Below, one piece after another: positions 7,301-15,273 of a stretch of 40,293 bases of DNA. The number at the start of each line of letters is the position of its first letter. The first letter of the stretch is position 1. A model generated the notes under the pieces. It worked only from the letters and a program-made list of their open reading frames with translations, was not told the origin of the DNA and ran no database searches. The DNA lies in NCBI GenBank assembly GCA_023386365.1, contig JAEWJX010000107.1, positions 1-40,293 on the forward strand, given 5' to 3'. Origin of the DNA: Actinomycetes bacterium (lineage in GTDB: Bacteria > Actinomycetota > Actinomycetes > Actinomycetales > Microbacteriaceae). Made by a program: the position numbers and the translations under genes.

Positions 7301-8347
7301 ATGGACGCACGCGCCACCGCCATGCGCCGCAGCATCCTCGGTGTCGCGCTCGGGCTGGCCGCCGCGCTCGCATTCGGCGCGGGAGGCACCATCATCAAGC
7401 CGCTCTTCGCCGAGGGGTGGACGCCCGGTGCCGCCGTCTTCGCCCGGCTCACGATCGCGGCCGTCGTGCTGGCCATCCCGGCGCTGCTCGCCATCCGGGG
7501 CAACTTCGGCGTGCTGTGGCGCGCCCGCTGGATCGTGCTCGCGTACGCGGCACTCGCGGTCGCGGGCGTGCAGCTGGCGTTCTACGCGTCGCTGCAGCGC
7601 ATCCCGGTGAGCATCGCCCTGCTCATCGAGTACCTGGCGCCGGTGGCGCTGCTGCTTCTCGCGTGGGTGCGCACCCGCCGGATGCCGCACCGCATGGTGC
7701 TGATCGGTGCGGCGATCGCGCTGGTCGGCCTGGTGCTCGTGATCGGGCCGGCCGGGGCGGGCGACCTCGACCCCATCGGCGTGATCCTCGCCGGTGTGGC
7801 GATGATCGGCGTCGCGTTCTACTACGTGGTCGGTGACCGCGCGGCCGGCGTGCCGCCGGTGACGCTCGCCTGGGCGGGCTTCGTGATCGGCGCGCTCATC
7901 CTGGGCGCCGCGGGCCTCATCGGCGTGCTACCGATGCACGCCACGTTCGGCGAGGTCGACTTCTTCGGCGGTCGTGCCCCGTGGTGGGTACCGCTCGTGG
8001 TGGTCGGTGTGGTGTCGACCGCGTTCGCTTACGTCGCCGGCATCACCGCGATCACGCTGCTCGGCACCCGCGTCGCATCCTTCCTCGGCCTGTCCGAGGT
8101 GATCTTCGCCGGCATCGTCGGCTGGATCGTGCTCGGCGAGGTGATCGCGCCCGTCGGGTTGCTCGGCGCGGCGCTCATCCTCGGGGGCATCGTGCTGGTG
8201 CGCCTCGAGCCCACAGCCCCCGCGTCGTCTCCGCTGCCGGAGGCGATGCCGATCACCGAGCCGGTGGCGATCGTGCCGCCGGATGCGGGTCCCGACCCGG
8301 GCGCCGACGCCACCGTGAACAGGGCGCCGGCGCCTGGCCGGAAGTAG
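7301..8347 (+). CDS. EamA/DMT-superfamily transporter
   Basis: A 348-residue membrane protein with about ten hydrophobic segments arranged as two EamA repeats: residues roughly 10-145, with AFGAGGTIIKPLF and FYASLQRIPVSIALLIEYLAPV, and 155-290, with AYVAGITAITLLGTRVASFLGLSEVIFAGIVGWIVLGE. Members (RhaT/YdcZ/RhtA-like) move metabolites, amino acids or sugars, usually outward. The last 50 residues form an unusual Pro/Ala-rich hydrophilic tail. The start is supported by GGGGA 5 nt before ATG and by the promoter at 7225-7254. The divergent CGNR regulator probably controls it. It converges with the SDR gene with only 2 bp between stop codons and no visible terminator. Confidence 0.92.
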   Translation: MDARATAMRRSILGVALGLAAALAFGAGGTIIKPLFAEGWTPGAAVFARLTIAAVVLAIPALLAIRGNFGVLWRARWIVLAYAALAVAGVQLAFYASLQRIPVSIALLIEYLAPVALLLLAWVRTRRMPHRMVLIGAAIALVGLVLVIGPAGAGDLDPIGVILAGVAMIGVAFYYVVGDRAAGVPPVTLAWAGFVIGALILGAAGLIGVLPMHATFGEVDFFGGRAPWWVPLVVVGVVSTAFAYVAGITAITLLGTRVASFLGLSEVIFAGIVGWIVLGEVIAPVGLLGAALILGGIVLVRLEPTAPASSPLPEAMPITEPVAIVPPDAGPDPGADATVNRAPAPGRK

Positions 8348-8349
8348 GC

Positions 8350-9105
8350 CTACTGCGCGGTGTAGCCGCCGTCGACCAGGTGGTAGCTGCCCGTGATGAA
8401 CGAGGCGGCGTCGGATGCGAGGAACGCGACCAGCGCGGCCACCTCATCCGGTTCGCCGAGTCGGCCGAGGGCGTGCTTGCCTTCGAGGAAGGTGAGGGCG
8501 TCGGAGTCGAGCGACGCCTCGACGAGGGGCGTCTTGATGAAGCCGGGGCCCACCGAGTTCACGCGGACGCCCTGGGCGGCGTATTCGAGGGCGGCGTTCT
8601 TGGTGGCGCCGACGACGCCGTGCTTGGCGGCGACGTACGCGGGGGAGCCGGCGAAGCCGACGGATCCGAGGATGGAGGCGATGTTGACGATCGCGCCGCC
8701 GCCGTTCTTCACCATGGCGGGCAGCTGCGCGCGCATCCCGTACATGACGGCGGACAGGTTGATGTCGATGACCTTCTGCCACGCCTCGATCGGGTACTCG
8801 CCGGTGGGGGCGGCGGGTCCGCCGATGCCGGCGTTGTTCACGGCGATCTTGAGGGGCGCGAGCTTCTCGGCGGCTTCGACGGCGGCGACCGCGTCGGACG
8901 GGTCGGCGACGTCTCCCACGTGGGCGACCGCGGTGCCTCCCGCTGCCTGGATCTCGGCGACGACGGCATCCGCCGATTCCTTCTTCAGGTCGGCGACGAC
9001 GACCTTCGCGCCGTTGGCGGCGAGGGTGAGTGCGACGGCCCGGCCGATGCCGGAGCCTCCGCCGGTGACGATCGCGGAGCGGTCCGCGACATCGTAGGTG
9101 GCCAT
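8350..9105 (-). CDS. Short-chain dehydrogenase/reductase (SDR)
   Basis: A 251-residue classical SDR. It has the cofactor motif TGGGSGIGRA near residue 15, NNAG near 90, a catalytic Ser in SILGSVG near 144 and YVAAK near 157-161. The acidic residue after the second strand (VVVADLKKE) favours NAD(H) over NADP(H). The C-terminus DGGYTAQ is typical. The substrate is unknown; the style resembles 3-hydroxyacyl/3-oxoacyl or secondary-alcohol dehydrogenases. A longer frame starts at 9174, but ATG 9105 has GAAGGG at a suitable distance and gives the family N-terminus MATYDVADRSAIVTGG. It is divergent from a TetR gene with a duplicated palindromic operator between them, so it is probably repressed by that protein and induced by its ligand. 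Confidence 0.93.
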   Translation of the reverse strand: MATYDVADRSAIVTGGGSGIGRAVALTLAANGAKVVVADLKKESADAVVAEIQAAGGTAVAHVGDVADPSDAVAAVEAAEKLAPLKIAVNNAGIGGPAAPTGEYPIEAWQKVIDINLSAVMYGMRAQLPAMVKNGGGAIVNIASILGSVGFAGSPAYVAAKHGVVGATKNAALEYAAQGVRVNSVGPGFIKTPLVEASLDSDALTFLEGKHALGRLGEPDEVAALVAFLASDAASFITGSYHLVDGGYTAQ

Positions 9106-9177
9106 GAGTGTTGCCCTTCGTTGGTATCCGCGCCCGCGGACGAGGGGGTGGACCGCGACGTCCGGGGGCTTCACTAA

Positions 9178-9217
9178 CCGACACCTGTCGGATTAGTGTT
9201 CAGCCTACACCTGTCGG
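9178..9217. promoter_or_regulatory. Two-site TetR operator between SDR and tetR
   Basis: Site 1 (9178-9191) is CCGACA-cc-TGTCGG, perfect 6-bp arms with a 2-nt spacer. Site 2 (9204-9217) is the same sequence with a single change (CCTACACCTGTCGG). The centres are 26 bp apart. The sites lie between the divergent start codons, as expected for a TetR-family repressor controlling both itself and the SDR. Confidence 0.75.
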
Positions 9218-9243
9218 ATAACATCCGCCTGGGGAGGAACCGG

Positions 9244-9843
9244 ATGCCGGAGCAGTTCACAGACGCCCGTCAGCGACGCACGCGTGCGGCGTTGTACGCC
9301 GCCGTACTCGAGCTCGCCGCCGCGGGCGACCCCGCCGACATCTCCGTCACGGCGCTCGCCGCCGCCGCGGGCGTGCACCGTTCCACCGTCTACGAGCACG
9401 GCGGGTCACCCATCGGCGTCCTGCAGCGTGCGCTCGCCGAAGAGCTCGACATCCTGCGCGAGCAGCACCTGCGCGACGTCACCCCCGAGCGGGTGGCCGA
9501 GGCGCTCCGCGACGTCACCCGCGGCGTCTTCGAACACGTCGACCACTACGCGCCCGTCTACCGCAACCTCGACGCCGCATCCGGCGCCACCCTGCACGCG
9601 TTCCTCAGCGAGCACTTTCAGACCTCCACCCGGCTGCTGCTGGCGCAGTCGAGCCTCGCCATCCCCTTCCAGGTCGACGGCGTCTCCGCCGACCAGGTCG
9701 AGGATGCGGCGGTGCGCTACATCGCGGACGGCGTCGTCGGTCTGATCGCGGCGTGGCTGCACCAGCCCGAGCCGCGCGACCCGGAGGTGGCGCTCGCGCT
9801 GCTCGGGCACCTCATGCCGACGTGGTGGCCCGTCGCCGGCTGA
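9244..9843 (+). CDS. TetR-family transcriptional repressor
   Basis: A 199-residue TetR-type regulator. The N-terminal helix-turn-helix occupies about residues 10-55 (RRTRAALYAAVLELA, then ISVTALAAAAGVHRSTVYEH, where VHRSTVYEH is the recognition helix). A divergent helical ligand-binding domain follows. The ATG at 9244 has an excellent GGGAGGA at 7 nt spacing. The gene is divergent from the SDR oxidoreductase, and two near-identical palindromes lie in between. The likely role is repression of the SDR, relieved by that enzyme's substrate (inference from arrangement). Confidence 0.92.
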   Translation: MPEQFTDARQRRTRAALYAAVLELAAAGDPADISVTALAAAAGVHRSTVYEHGGSPIGVLQRALAEELDILREQHLRDVTPERVAEALRDVTRGVFEHVDHYAPVYRNLDAASGATLHAFLSEHFQTSTRLLLAQSSLAIPFQVDGVSADQVEDAAVRYIADGVVGLIAAWLHQPEPRDPEVALALLGHLMPTWWPVAG

Positions 9844-9849
9844 GCGGTC

Positions 9850-10914
9850 TCAGGCCACCCGACTCCCCGCCGACAGGCGCTTCGACGGAGCGTGGGTGCG
9901 CGTGATCGCGCCCGCCAGCAGGCCGCCCGCGAGCAGCAGATGCAGCGCCAACCCGACGGCCCAGCTGGGCACCGTCTGATCCACGATCTCTTCCGGGGTC
10001 GGTCCCGCGGGGTAGTTGATGATGTCGCACTCCGAGTAGCCGAGGTCTTCGGCGGGGGGAATCTGCGCCTGGCGCACCGTGAACTTCAGCGAGCCGAACA
10101 CGTCATCCGGGTAGCCGCCCGCACCGAAGTGGGTGGGCACGGCGTCGGCGAGCAGCACGTACGGATTCGCGGCGAGGATCCACCACACGCGGTCGAACCG
10201 CGGCTGCTGGTACTCGTAGACCTCCGTCTTGCAGACCGCATCGACCGGATACCCGGTCTTCGGGTCGATCTCGGTGCTCGAGGCGTCCCAGTCGACCACC
10301 TCGTTCTCGACGCGCACCGTCTCCTGGGAGACGAAGCCGCCGAGCGAGAACGCGATCACGGTTCCGATCGAGAGCCCCGCCACCACCAGGTAGGTGACGA
10401 CGACCGAGAAGAGGGGGCGCCGGATGAGGCCGGAGAGCCCCACGCCGACCGCAGCCACGACACCCAGTTCGAGCGCGAGGATCAGGATCGAGACGATCGC
10501 GGTGTCGAGGGATGCGCCGCCGAGTGCCAGCGCGAAGATCAGGAACGGCAGCGCAGCCACCAGGAACGCGAGAGCCGTCGCCCATGCGGCGAGCAGCTTG
10601 CCGAACACGAGCTGAGACGTGGTGACGAGGGTCACCTGCGTGGTGGCGAGGGTGCCGTTCTCGCGGTCGCCGTTGATGGCGTTGCCGCTGAGTGCCGGCG
10701 TCACGAGCGTGCCGAGGAGCAGCACGAAGTAGACGATCAGCGAGTACAGCACCGCGCCCGGCGTCTCGACCGCCGCGGTCGCGATGGTGGTGAAGATCGT
10801 GACGATCAGCACGATGAGCACGAACACGCCCAGCAGCACGTACCAGGCGGCGCCCCGCACCCGCTGGCGCAGTTCGATCGAGGTGATGGTCCAGAGACCC
10901 GTGAACCAGTTCAT
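9850..10914 (-). CDS. ABC-2 type exporter permease
   Basis: A 354-residue membrane protein starting MNWFTGLWTITSIELRQRVRG. It has six predicted membrane segments and a large extracytoplasmic domain (about residues 200-300; acidic, with Cys in VDAVCKTEVYE and YSECDII) before the last helix. The motif GNAINGDRENGTLATTQVTLVT after the second helix is typical of ABC-2 permeases of the NatB/CcmB-like type. Translation is coupled to the ATPase gene through an ATGA overlap (10911-10914), with the start codon inside the upstream stop. The larger open frame running upstream of 10914 is a shadow of the ATPase. The exported substrate is unknown. Confidence 0.9.
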   Translation of the reverse strand: MNWFTGLWTITSIELRQRVRGAAWYVLLGVFVLIVLIVTIFTTIATAAVETPGAVLYSLIVYFVLLLGTLVTPALSGNAINGDRENGTLATTQVTLVTTSQLVFGKLLAAWATALAFLVAALPFLIFALALGGASLDTAIVSILILALELGVVAAVGVGLSGLIRRPLFSVVVTYLVVAGLSIGTVIAFSLGGFVSQETVRVENEVVDWDASSTEIDPKTGYPVDAVCKTEVYEYQQPRFDRVWWILAANPYVLLADAVPTHFGAGGYPDDVFGSLKFTVRQAQIPPAEDLGYSECDIINYPAGPTPEEIVDQTVPSWAVGLALHLLLAGGLLAGAITRTHAPSKRLSAGSRVA

Positions 10915-11867
10915 CGCTCCGCCTCCCCGTTGTTGAGGTCGAGGAAGGTGTGTTCGAGGTCGCCCACGGCGGGGGCGAAGGAGGTGACGGGCACCTGGGC
11001 CTTCACGAGCGCGGCCAGCAGTTCGGCGGCGCGGTCCTCGCCGGCGATCGGCACGATCAGTCCCTGCGGGTCGAGGGTGATCGCCTCGGCGGCGACACCG
11101 GCGGCGACGAGCGCATCGTGGAGGCCGGGCGGATCGAGTGACCGGATGCGCCATCCGCGTTCCGTGCGCTGGGCGGCGGCGACACGTTCGGCGCTGACCG
11201 AGGTTCCGGCGTCGAGGAACACCGCGCGGTCGGCGAGTTCGTCGAGCTCGGCGAGCACGTGGCTGGAGACCACGATGGTGCGGCCTTCGGCGGCGAGCCG
11301 ACGCAGCAGGGTGCGCAATGCGATCCGCGCCCCCGGGTCGAGACCGGATGCCGGCTCGTCGAGCAGCAGCACCTGCGGGTCGTGCACGAGCGCGCGGGCG
11401 AGGCTGAGGCGCTGCTTCTGGCCGCGGGAGAGCACGCGGGTGGGCTGCTCGGCGAGGGGCAGCAGGTCGACGAGGTCGATGAGCTCGGCGGCGCGCTCGC
11501 GGGCGGCCGAGCGATCGATGCCGTACAGGCGCGCCGTGAGTTCGAGGCTGGTGCGCACGCTGAGCGCCGACCAGGAGCCGAGCACATCCGGCATCCATCC
11601 GAGGGTGCGGCGCACGGCGGCGCTCTCGGTGACGGGGTCGTGGCCGCCGATGCGGATCGTGCCGCGGTCGGGTACGAGCAGGGTCGCGAGCATGAGAAGC
11701 AGGGTGGTCTTGCCGGATCCGTTCGGGCCGACGAGGCCGGTGACCTCGCCCGCCCTCGCTTCGAAGCTCACCGAGCGGACGGCGTGCACGTCGCCGAATG
11801 ACCGGGCTGCATCGTCGACGACGATGTCTGCCGTGACCGCAGGCGCGGATGTCTGAGGGGTGCTCAT
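10911..11867 (-). CDS. ABC exporter ATP-binding protein
   Basis: A 318-residue ATPase: Walker A GPNGSGKTT (about 47-55), ABC signature LSRGQKQRLSLARAL (about 144), Walker B VLLLDEPASGLDP and H-loop VVSSHVL. A C-terminal extension of about 100 residues matches the DrrA/NatA/CcmA-type accessory domain. It pairs with the ABC-2 permease that overlaps its stop. The start ATG 11867 has TAGAGT exactly 6 nt upstream, so the mRNA is probably leaderless. It is divergent from hisS. The exporter may move a lipid, peptide or drug; nothing nearby decides. Confidence 0.93.
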   Translation of the reverse strand: MSTPQTSAPAVTADIVVDDAARSFGDVHAVRSVSFEARAGEVTGLVGPNGSGKTTLLLMLATLLVPDRGTIRIGGHDPVTESAAVRRTLGWMPDVLGSWSALSVRTSLELTARLYGIDRSAARERAAELIDLVDLLPLAEQPTRVLSRGQKQRLSLARALVHDPQVLLLDEPASGLDPGARIALRTLLRRLAAEGRTIVVSSHVLAELDELADRAVFLDAGTSVSAERVAAAQRTERGWRIRSLDPPGLHDALVAAGVAAEAITLDPQGLIVPIAGEDRAAELLAALVKAQVPVTSFAPAVGDLEHTFLDLNNGEAER

Positions 11868-11873
11868 GCCCTG

Positions 11874-11879
11874 ACTCTA
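11874..11879 (-). promoter_or_regulatory. Leaderless -10 hexamer for the ABC exporter operon (TAGAGT)
   Basis: Minus strand: TAGAGT, 6 nt (cagggc), ATG. It is back to back with the hisS promoter. Confidence 0.55.
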
Positions 11880-11936
11880 GGAGGCGGGCGTGGCGGTAGG
11901 CGTCCGCCGTGCGGATGATCGCCATCGTCCGGATGG

Positions 11937-11942
11937 CAGAAT
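11937..11942 (+). promoter_or_regulatory. Leaderless -10 hexamer for hisS (CAGAAT)
   Basis: CAGAAT, 6 nt (cgtcgg), then GTG at 11949. No T-box or Shine-Dalgarno sequence is visible in the 81-bp divergent gap. Confidence 0.5.
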
Positions 11943-11948
11943 CGTCGG

Positions 11949-13235
11949 GTGGCAACGCAGGTGAACCCTCCCCGTGGCATGCGGGACTTCCTCCCCGCCG
12001 AGAAGGCGCGCCGCGAGCGCATCCTCGGCATCATCAAGACCTCGTACCGGGCTCACGGCTTTGACGAGATCGAGACGCCCGTCATGGAGGACTCCGAGCG
12101 CCTGCACGCCGGCCTCGGCGGCGACAACGAGAAGCTCGCCTTCGGTGTGCAGAAGCGTGGGCTCACCCACAACGACCTGCAGGCCGCCACCCAGCCACTC
12201 GACCTCGTCGACCTGGGGCTGCGCTTCGACCTGACCGTGCCGCTGGCCCGTTTCTATGCCACCCACCGGGCCGAGCTGCCTGCGGTTTTCCGCAGCATCC
12301 AGGTGGCGCCCGTCTGGCGCGCCGAGCGTCCCCAGAAGGGTCGCTACCGCCAGTTCGTGCAGTGTGACATCGACATCATCGGCGAGCCCGGCATCCAGGC
12401 CGAAGCCGAGCTGCTGGTCGCGTCCCTCGCCACGGTCGACGCGCTCGGGCTCACGGATGCCACCATCCGCATCAACGACCGCCGGCTGCTGATCGGCATG
12501 CTCGGCGGATTCGGGTTCCCGGCCGACGACCACGACGCCGTGCTCATCACGATCGACAAGCTCGACAAGATCGGCCCCGACGGGGTCGTCGCCGAGCTCA
12601 CCGAACGCGGATCGGACCCGGAGGCGGTGGAGGCGTTCCGTGCGTTCCTGCTGCGGCCGCAGACGCGGGAGTTCCTGCCGTTCGGGGAGCGCGCCATCCG
12701 CAAGGCGCTGCCCGAGGGCGCCGACGACGCGGTTGTCGCCGACCTCGTGACCCTCGGCGACGCGGTCGCCGCAGCTCGCGGCGACGAGGCCCCGCCGCTT
12801 GTGTTCGACCCGTTCCTGGTGCGCGGCATGGGCTACTACACGGGCCCCATCTTCGAACTCGCGCACCCGAGCGTCCCGTACTCGCTCGGTGGTGGCGGCC
12901 GCTACGACGGCATGATCGGGCGCTTCCTCGGCACCGATGTGCCGGCATCCGGGTTCTCGCTCGGCTTCGAGCGGCTCGTCGACCTGGTGGAGACCCCGGA
13001 CGGCACCGGGGGAGCGGCCGTCGCACTCGTGCACGACGCGGATGCGGCGCTCGCGCCCCTGCTGGCGCTGCAGACGGCGCTGGTTGCGCGCGGCGATCGG
13101 GCGCGACTCGTGCGCCGGGCGAAGAACACGAAACTGCAGCTCGAGAACCTCACCGAGCAGGGCTTCACCAGCTTCGCGTTCGTGCCCGCCGCCGCGGCCA
13201 CCGTCGACGACCTCGACCTGCGCCCGCTCGGCTGA
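11949..13235 (+). CDS. hisS: Histidine--tRNA ligase
   Basis: A 428-residue class II aminoacyl-tRNA synthetase that charges tRNA-His. The N-terminus PPRGMRDFLPAEKARRERIL and the core motifs FDLTVPLARF, motif 2 GRYRQFVQCDIDIIG, the HisA signature VRGMGYYTGPIFE, the glycine-rich GGGGRYDGMIG and motif 3 SGFSLGFERL are all present in order. The last 90 residues form the anticodon-binding domain. The length is normal. The GTG start lies 6 nt after CAGAAT, without a ribosome-binding site. The gene is monocistronic, followed by a long inverted repeat before eno. Confidence 0.97.
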   Translation: MATQVNPPRGMRDFLPAEKARRERILGIIKTSYRAHGFDEIETPVMEDSERLHAGLGGDNEKLAFGVQKRGLTHNDLQAATQPLDLVDLGLRFDLTVPLARFYATHRAELPAVFRSIQVAPVWRAERPQKGRYRQFVQCDIDIIGEPGIQAEAELLVASLATVDALGLTDATIRINDRRLLIGMLGGFGFPADDHDAVLITIDKLDKIGPDGVVAELTERGSDPEAVEAFRAFLLRPQTREFLPFGERAIRKALPEGADDAVVADLVTLGDAVAAARGDEAPPLVFDPFLVRGMGYYTGPIFELAHPSVPYSLGGGGRYDGMIGRFLGTDVPASGFSLGFERLVDLVETPDGTGGAAVALVHDADAALAPLLALQTALVARGDRARLVRRAKNTKLQLENLTEQGFTSFAFVPAAAATVDDLDLRPLG

Positions 13236-13247
13236 CGTCGCCGTGGC

Positions 13248-13352
13248 GGAGGGGTGGGACGTGTCGTCCCGCGTCGCTGGCATCGGGTCTGGCGGGAGCA
13301 CGCCGCAGGTGTGCGGGGGCATGCGACTCGGGACGACACGTCCCACCCCTCC
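13248..13352. repeat. Long perfect inverted repeat between hisS and eno
   Basis: The 24-bp arms at 13248-13271 (starting GGAGGGGTGGGACGTGTCG) and 13329-13352 are exact reverse complements, separated by 57 bp. The arms contain their own small dyad (GGGACG-tgt-CGTCCC). The sequence begins 12 bp after the hisS stop. It could terminate hisS, but no T-run follows and the loop is long. It looks more like a mobile or REP-type palindrome. Confidence 0.85.
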
Positions 13353-13355
13353 CGG

Positions 13356-13405
13356 TAGGCTTCCGGTGGGCGAGTCGCCCACTCACACCACTTCCCCCTA
13401 AGGAG
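13356..13405 (+). promoter_or_regulatory. Candidate eno promoter, leader hairpin and ribosome-binding site
   Basis: TAGGCT (13356-13361) is a plausible -10. The leader that follows contains GTGGGCGA-g-TCGCCCAC (13366-13382), an 8-bp dyad, then AAGGAG (13400-13405) 6 nt before the GTG of eno. In contrast to many genes here, eno has a conventional strong ribosome-binding site. Confidence 0.45.
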
Positions 13406-13411
13406 TTCCCC

Positions 13412-14686
13412 GTGTCTGCAATCGAGGCCGTCGGCGCCCGCGAGATCCTCGACTCCCGAGGCAACCCGACCGTCGAGGTCGAGGTCCTCCTCGAAGACGG
13501 CACCGTGTCGCGTGCTGCCGTCCCCTCCGGTGCCTCCACCGGCGCCTTCGAGGCGTACGAACTGCGCGACGGCGACAAGGGCCGCTACCTGGGCAAGGGT
13601 GTCGAGAAGGCGGTCGAGGGCGTGCTCGACGTGCTCGGCCCGGCCATCGAAGGCTTCGAGGCCTCCGACCAGCGTCTCGTCGACGCCGAGCTGATCGCAG
13701 CCGACGGCACCGAGAACAAGTCGCGTCTCGGCGCCAACGCCATCCTCGGTGTCTCGCTCGCGGTCGCGAAGGCGGCGGCCGACTCGGCCGACCTGCCCCT
13801 GTTCCGCTACATCGGCGGCCCGAACGCGCACACCCTGCCCGTGCCGCTCATGAACATCATCAATGGTGGCGCGCACGCCGACAACGGCCTCGACGCGCAG
13901 GAGATCATGATGCTGCCGGTCGGCGCATCCAGCTTCCGCGAGGCGCTGCGTTGGGGCGCCGAGGTGTACCACGCGCTGAAGGCCGAGCTCCACGCGAAGG
14001 GCTACGCCACCGGTCTCGGCGACGAGGGCGGCTTCGCCCCCGACATCGCGACCGCCCGGGAGGCGCTCGACTTCATCATCGGCGCGGTCGAGAAGGCCGG
14101 CTACGAGATGGGCACCCAGATCGCGCTCGGTCTCGACGTCGCCTCCACCGAGTTCTTCTCCGACGGCGTCTACCGTTACGAGGGCGCCGATCTGTCGGCG
14201 CAGCAGATGGTCGACTACTACGCGAAGCTCGTCGCCGACTACCCGATCGTCACCATCGAGGACCCGCTCGCGGAGGACGACTGGGACGCCTGGGTGACGC
14301 TCACGGAGACGCTCGGCAACAAGGTGCAGCTCGTCGGCGACGACCTGTTCGTCACCAACCCGGTGCGTCTGCAGAAGGGCCTCGATCTCGGCGCCGGCAA
14401 CTCGATCCTGGTGAAGGTGAACCAGATCGGCACGCTCACCGAGACCCTGGATGCGGTGTCGAACGCCCAGCGCGCCGGCTACACCGCGATCCTGTCGCAC
14501 CGCTCCGGTGAGACCGAGGACACCACCATCGCCGACCTGGCTGTCGCCACCGACGCCGGCCAGATCAAGACCGGCGCCCCGGCCCGCTCCGAGCGTGTCG
14601 CGAAGTACAACCAGCTGCTCCGCATCGAGGAGGAGCTGGGCGACGCCGCCGTCTACGCGGGTCGTTCCGCGTTCCGTCGCGCGTAA
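13412..14686 (+). CDS. eno: Enolase
   Basis: A 424-residue phosphopyruvate hydratase of glycolysis (2-phosphoglycerate to PEP). All hallmark residues are visible: N-terminal AREILDSRGNPTVEV, the mobile loop SGASTG (about 39-44), E164 and E205 (GLGDEGGFAP), the metal ligands D242 (LGLDVASTEF), E283 (IEDPLAEDDW) and D310 (GDDLFVTN), the catalytic Lys K335 (LVKVNQIGTLTE) and SHRSGETED (362-370). It starts at GTG with AAGGAG 6 nt upstream. A strong hairpin follows the gene. The downstream ftsB-like gene has its own -10, so eno is probably transcribed alone at high level. Confidence 0.98.
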   Translation: MSAIEAVGAREILDSRGNPTVEVEVLLEDGTVSRAAVPSGASTGAFEAYELRDGDKGRYLGKGVEKAVEGVLDVLGPAIEGFEASDQRLVDAELIAADGTENKSRLGANAILGVSLAVAKAAADSADLPLFRYIGGPNAHTLPVPLMNIINGGAHADNGLDAQEIMMLPVGASSFREALRWGAEVYHALKAELHAKGYATGLGDEGGFAPDIATAREALDFIIGAVEKAGYEMGTQIALGLDVASTEFFSDGVYRYEGADLSAQQMVDYYAKLVADYPIVTIEDPLAEDDWDAWVTLTETLGNKVQLVGDDLFVTNPVRLQKGLDLGAGNSILVKVNQIGTLTETLDAVSNAQRAGYTAILSHRSGETEDTTIADLAVATDAGQIKTGAPARSERVAKYNQLLRIEEELGDAAVYAGRSAFRRA

Positions 14687-14696
14687 GTGACATTCG

Positions 14697-14731
14697 GATG
14701 GGGCGGGGCGCCGTGTGCGCTCCGCCCCATC
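14697..14731 (+). terminator. Hairpin terminator after eno
   Basis: Arms 14697-14711 (GATGGGGCGGGGCGC) and 14717-14731 (GCGCTCCGCCCCATC) pair over 15 bp with one G-T pair and a 5-nt loop. Only a weak T-rich stretch follows (tgcgtttcgt), as is common in GC-rich actinobacteria. Confidence 0.75.
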
Positions 14732-14745
14732 TGCGTTTCGTCGCA

Positions 14746-14751
14746 TAGCCT
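14746..14751 (+). promoter_or_regulatory. Leaderless -10 hexamer for the ftsB-like operon (TAGCCT)
   Basis: TAGCCT, 6 nt (tgtgcg), then GTG at 14758, directly after the eno terminator. Confidence 0.55.
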
Positions 14752-14757
14752 TGTGCG

Positions 14758-15273
14758 GTGACCCGCCAGCCCCGAACCGAGCGCGTGGCCGTCGCGATGG
14801 CGGAGCCGTCGCGCGGTGCCGCCTGGCTGCGCAACTTCCGGCTGTCGGGGTTCGCGCTCACCGTGCTTCTGCTCCTGGTGGCGGCTCTGGTGGTGCTGGC
14901 TCCGCGGTTCAAGACGCTCGTCGAGCAGCGGCAGCAGATCGCGCAGCTCGAGCAGCAGGTGGAGCAGGCGGAGCAGCACCTCGACGACCTCGACGACGAG
15001 GTGGCCCGCTGGAGCGACCCCGCCTACATCGAGTCGCAGGCGCGTGACCGGCTCTACTACGTGTACCCGGGCGATATCGCCTACCTGGTGATCGATGACG
15101 GCGAGACGCAGGAGCCGGTCGACGAGCTGCCGATCAGCGACACCATCCAGGCCACCCGCGTCGACTGGATGAGCGCCCTCATGTCGTCGATCTACACGGC
15201 GGGCCTCACCGACGCCACACCCGACCAGCTCGACGGTCCCGTCCAGAGCCCGACCCAGGGGGCCGCAGAATGA
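14758..15273 (+). CDS. FtsB/DivIC-family septum formation initiator
   Basis: A 171-residue single-pass membrane protein. A basic cytoplasmic N-terminus is followed by one transmembrane helix (about 31-50, SGFALTVLLLLVAALVVLAP), a Gln/Glu-rich coiled coil (about 55-88, LEQQVEQAEQHLDDLDDEV) and the conserved motif DPAYIESQARDRLYYVYPGD, the DivIC/FtsB signature. Such proteins bridge FtsQ and FtsL in the divisome. Location just after eno is the standard actinobacterial synteny. The acidic C-terminal tail is variable. GTG is the start, with TAGCCT at 6 nt. The stop overlaps the DUF501 start (ATGA, 15270-15273), so the two are translationally coupled. Confidence 0.93.
   Translation: MTRQPRTERVAVAMAEPSRGAAWLRNFRLSGFALTVLLLLVAALVVLAPRFKTLVEQRQQIAQLEQQVEQAEQHLDDLDDEVARWSDPAYIESQARDRLYYVYPGDIAYLVIDDGETQEPVDELPISDTIQATRVDWMSALMSSIYTAGLTDATPDQLDGPVQSPTQGAAE

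Noticed and set aside
11877..14746. Long antisense frames opposite hisS and eno
   Set aside because: Composition is biased and overlaps two unmistakable housekeeping genes on the other strand.
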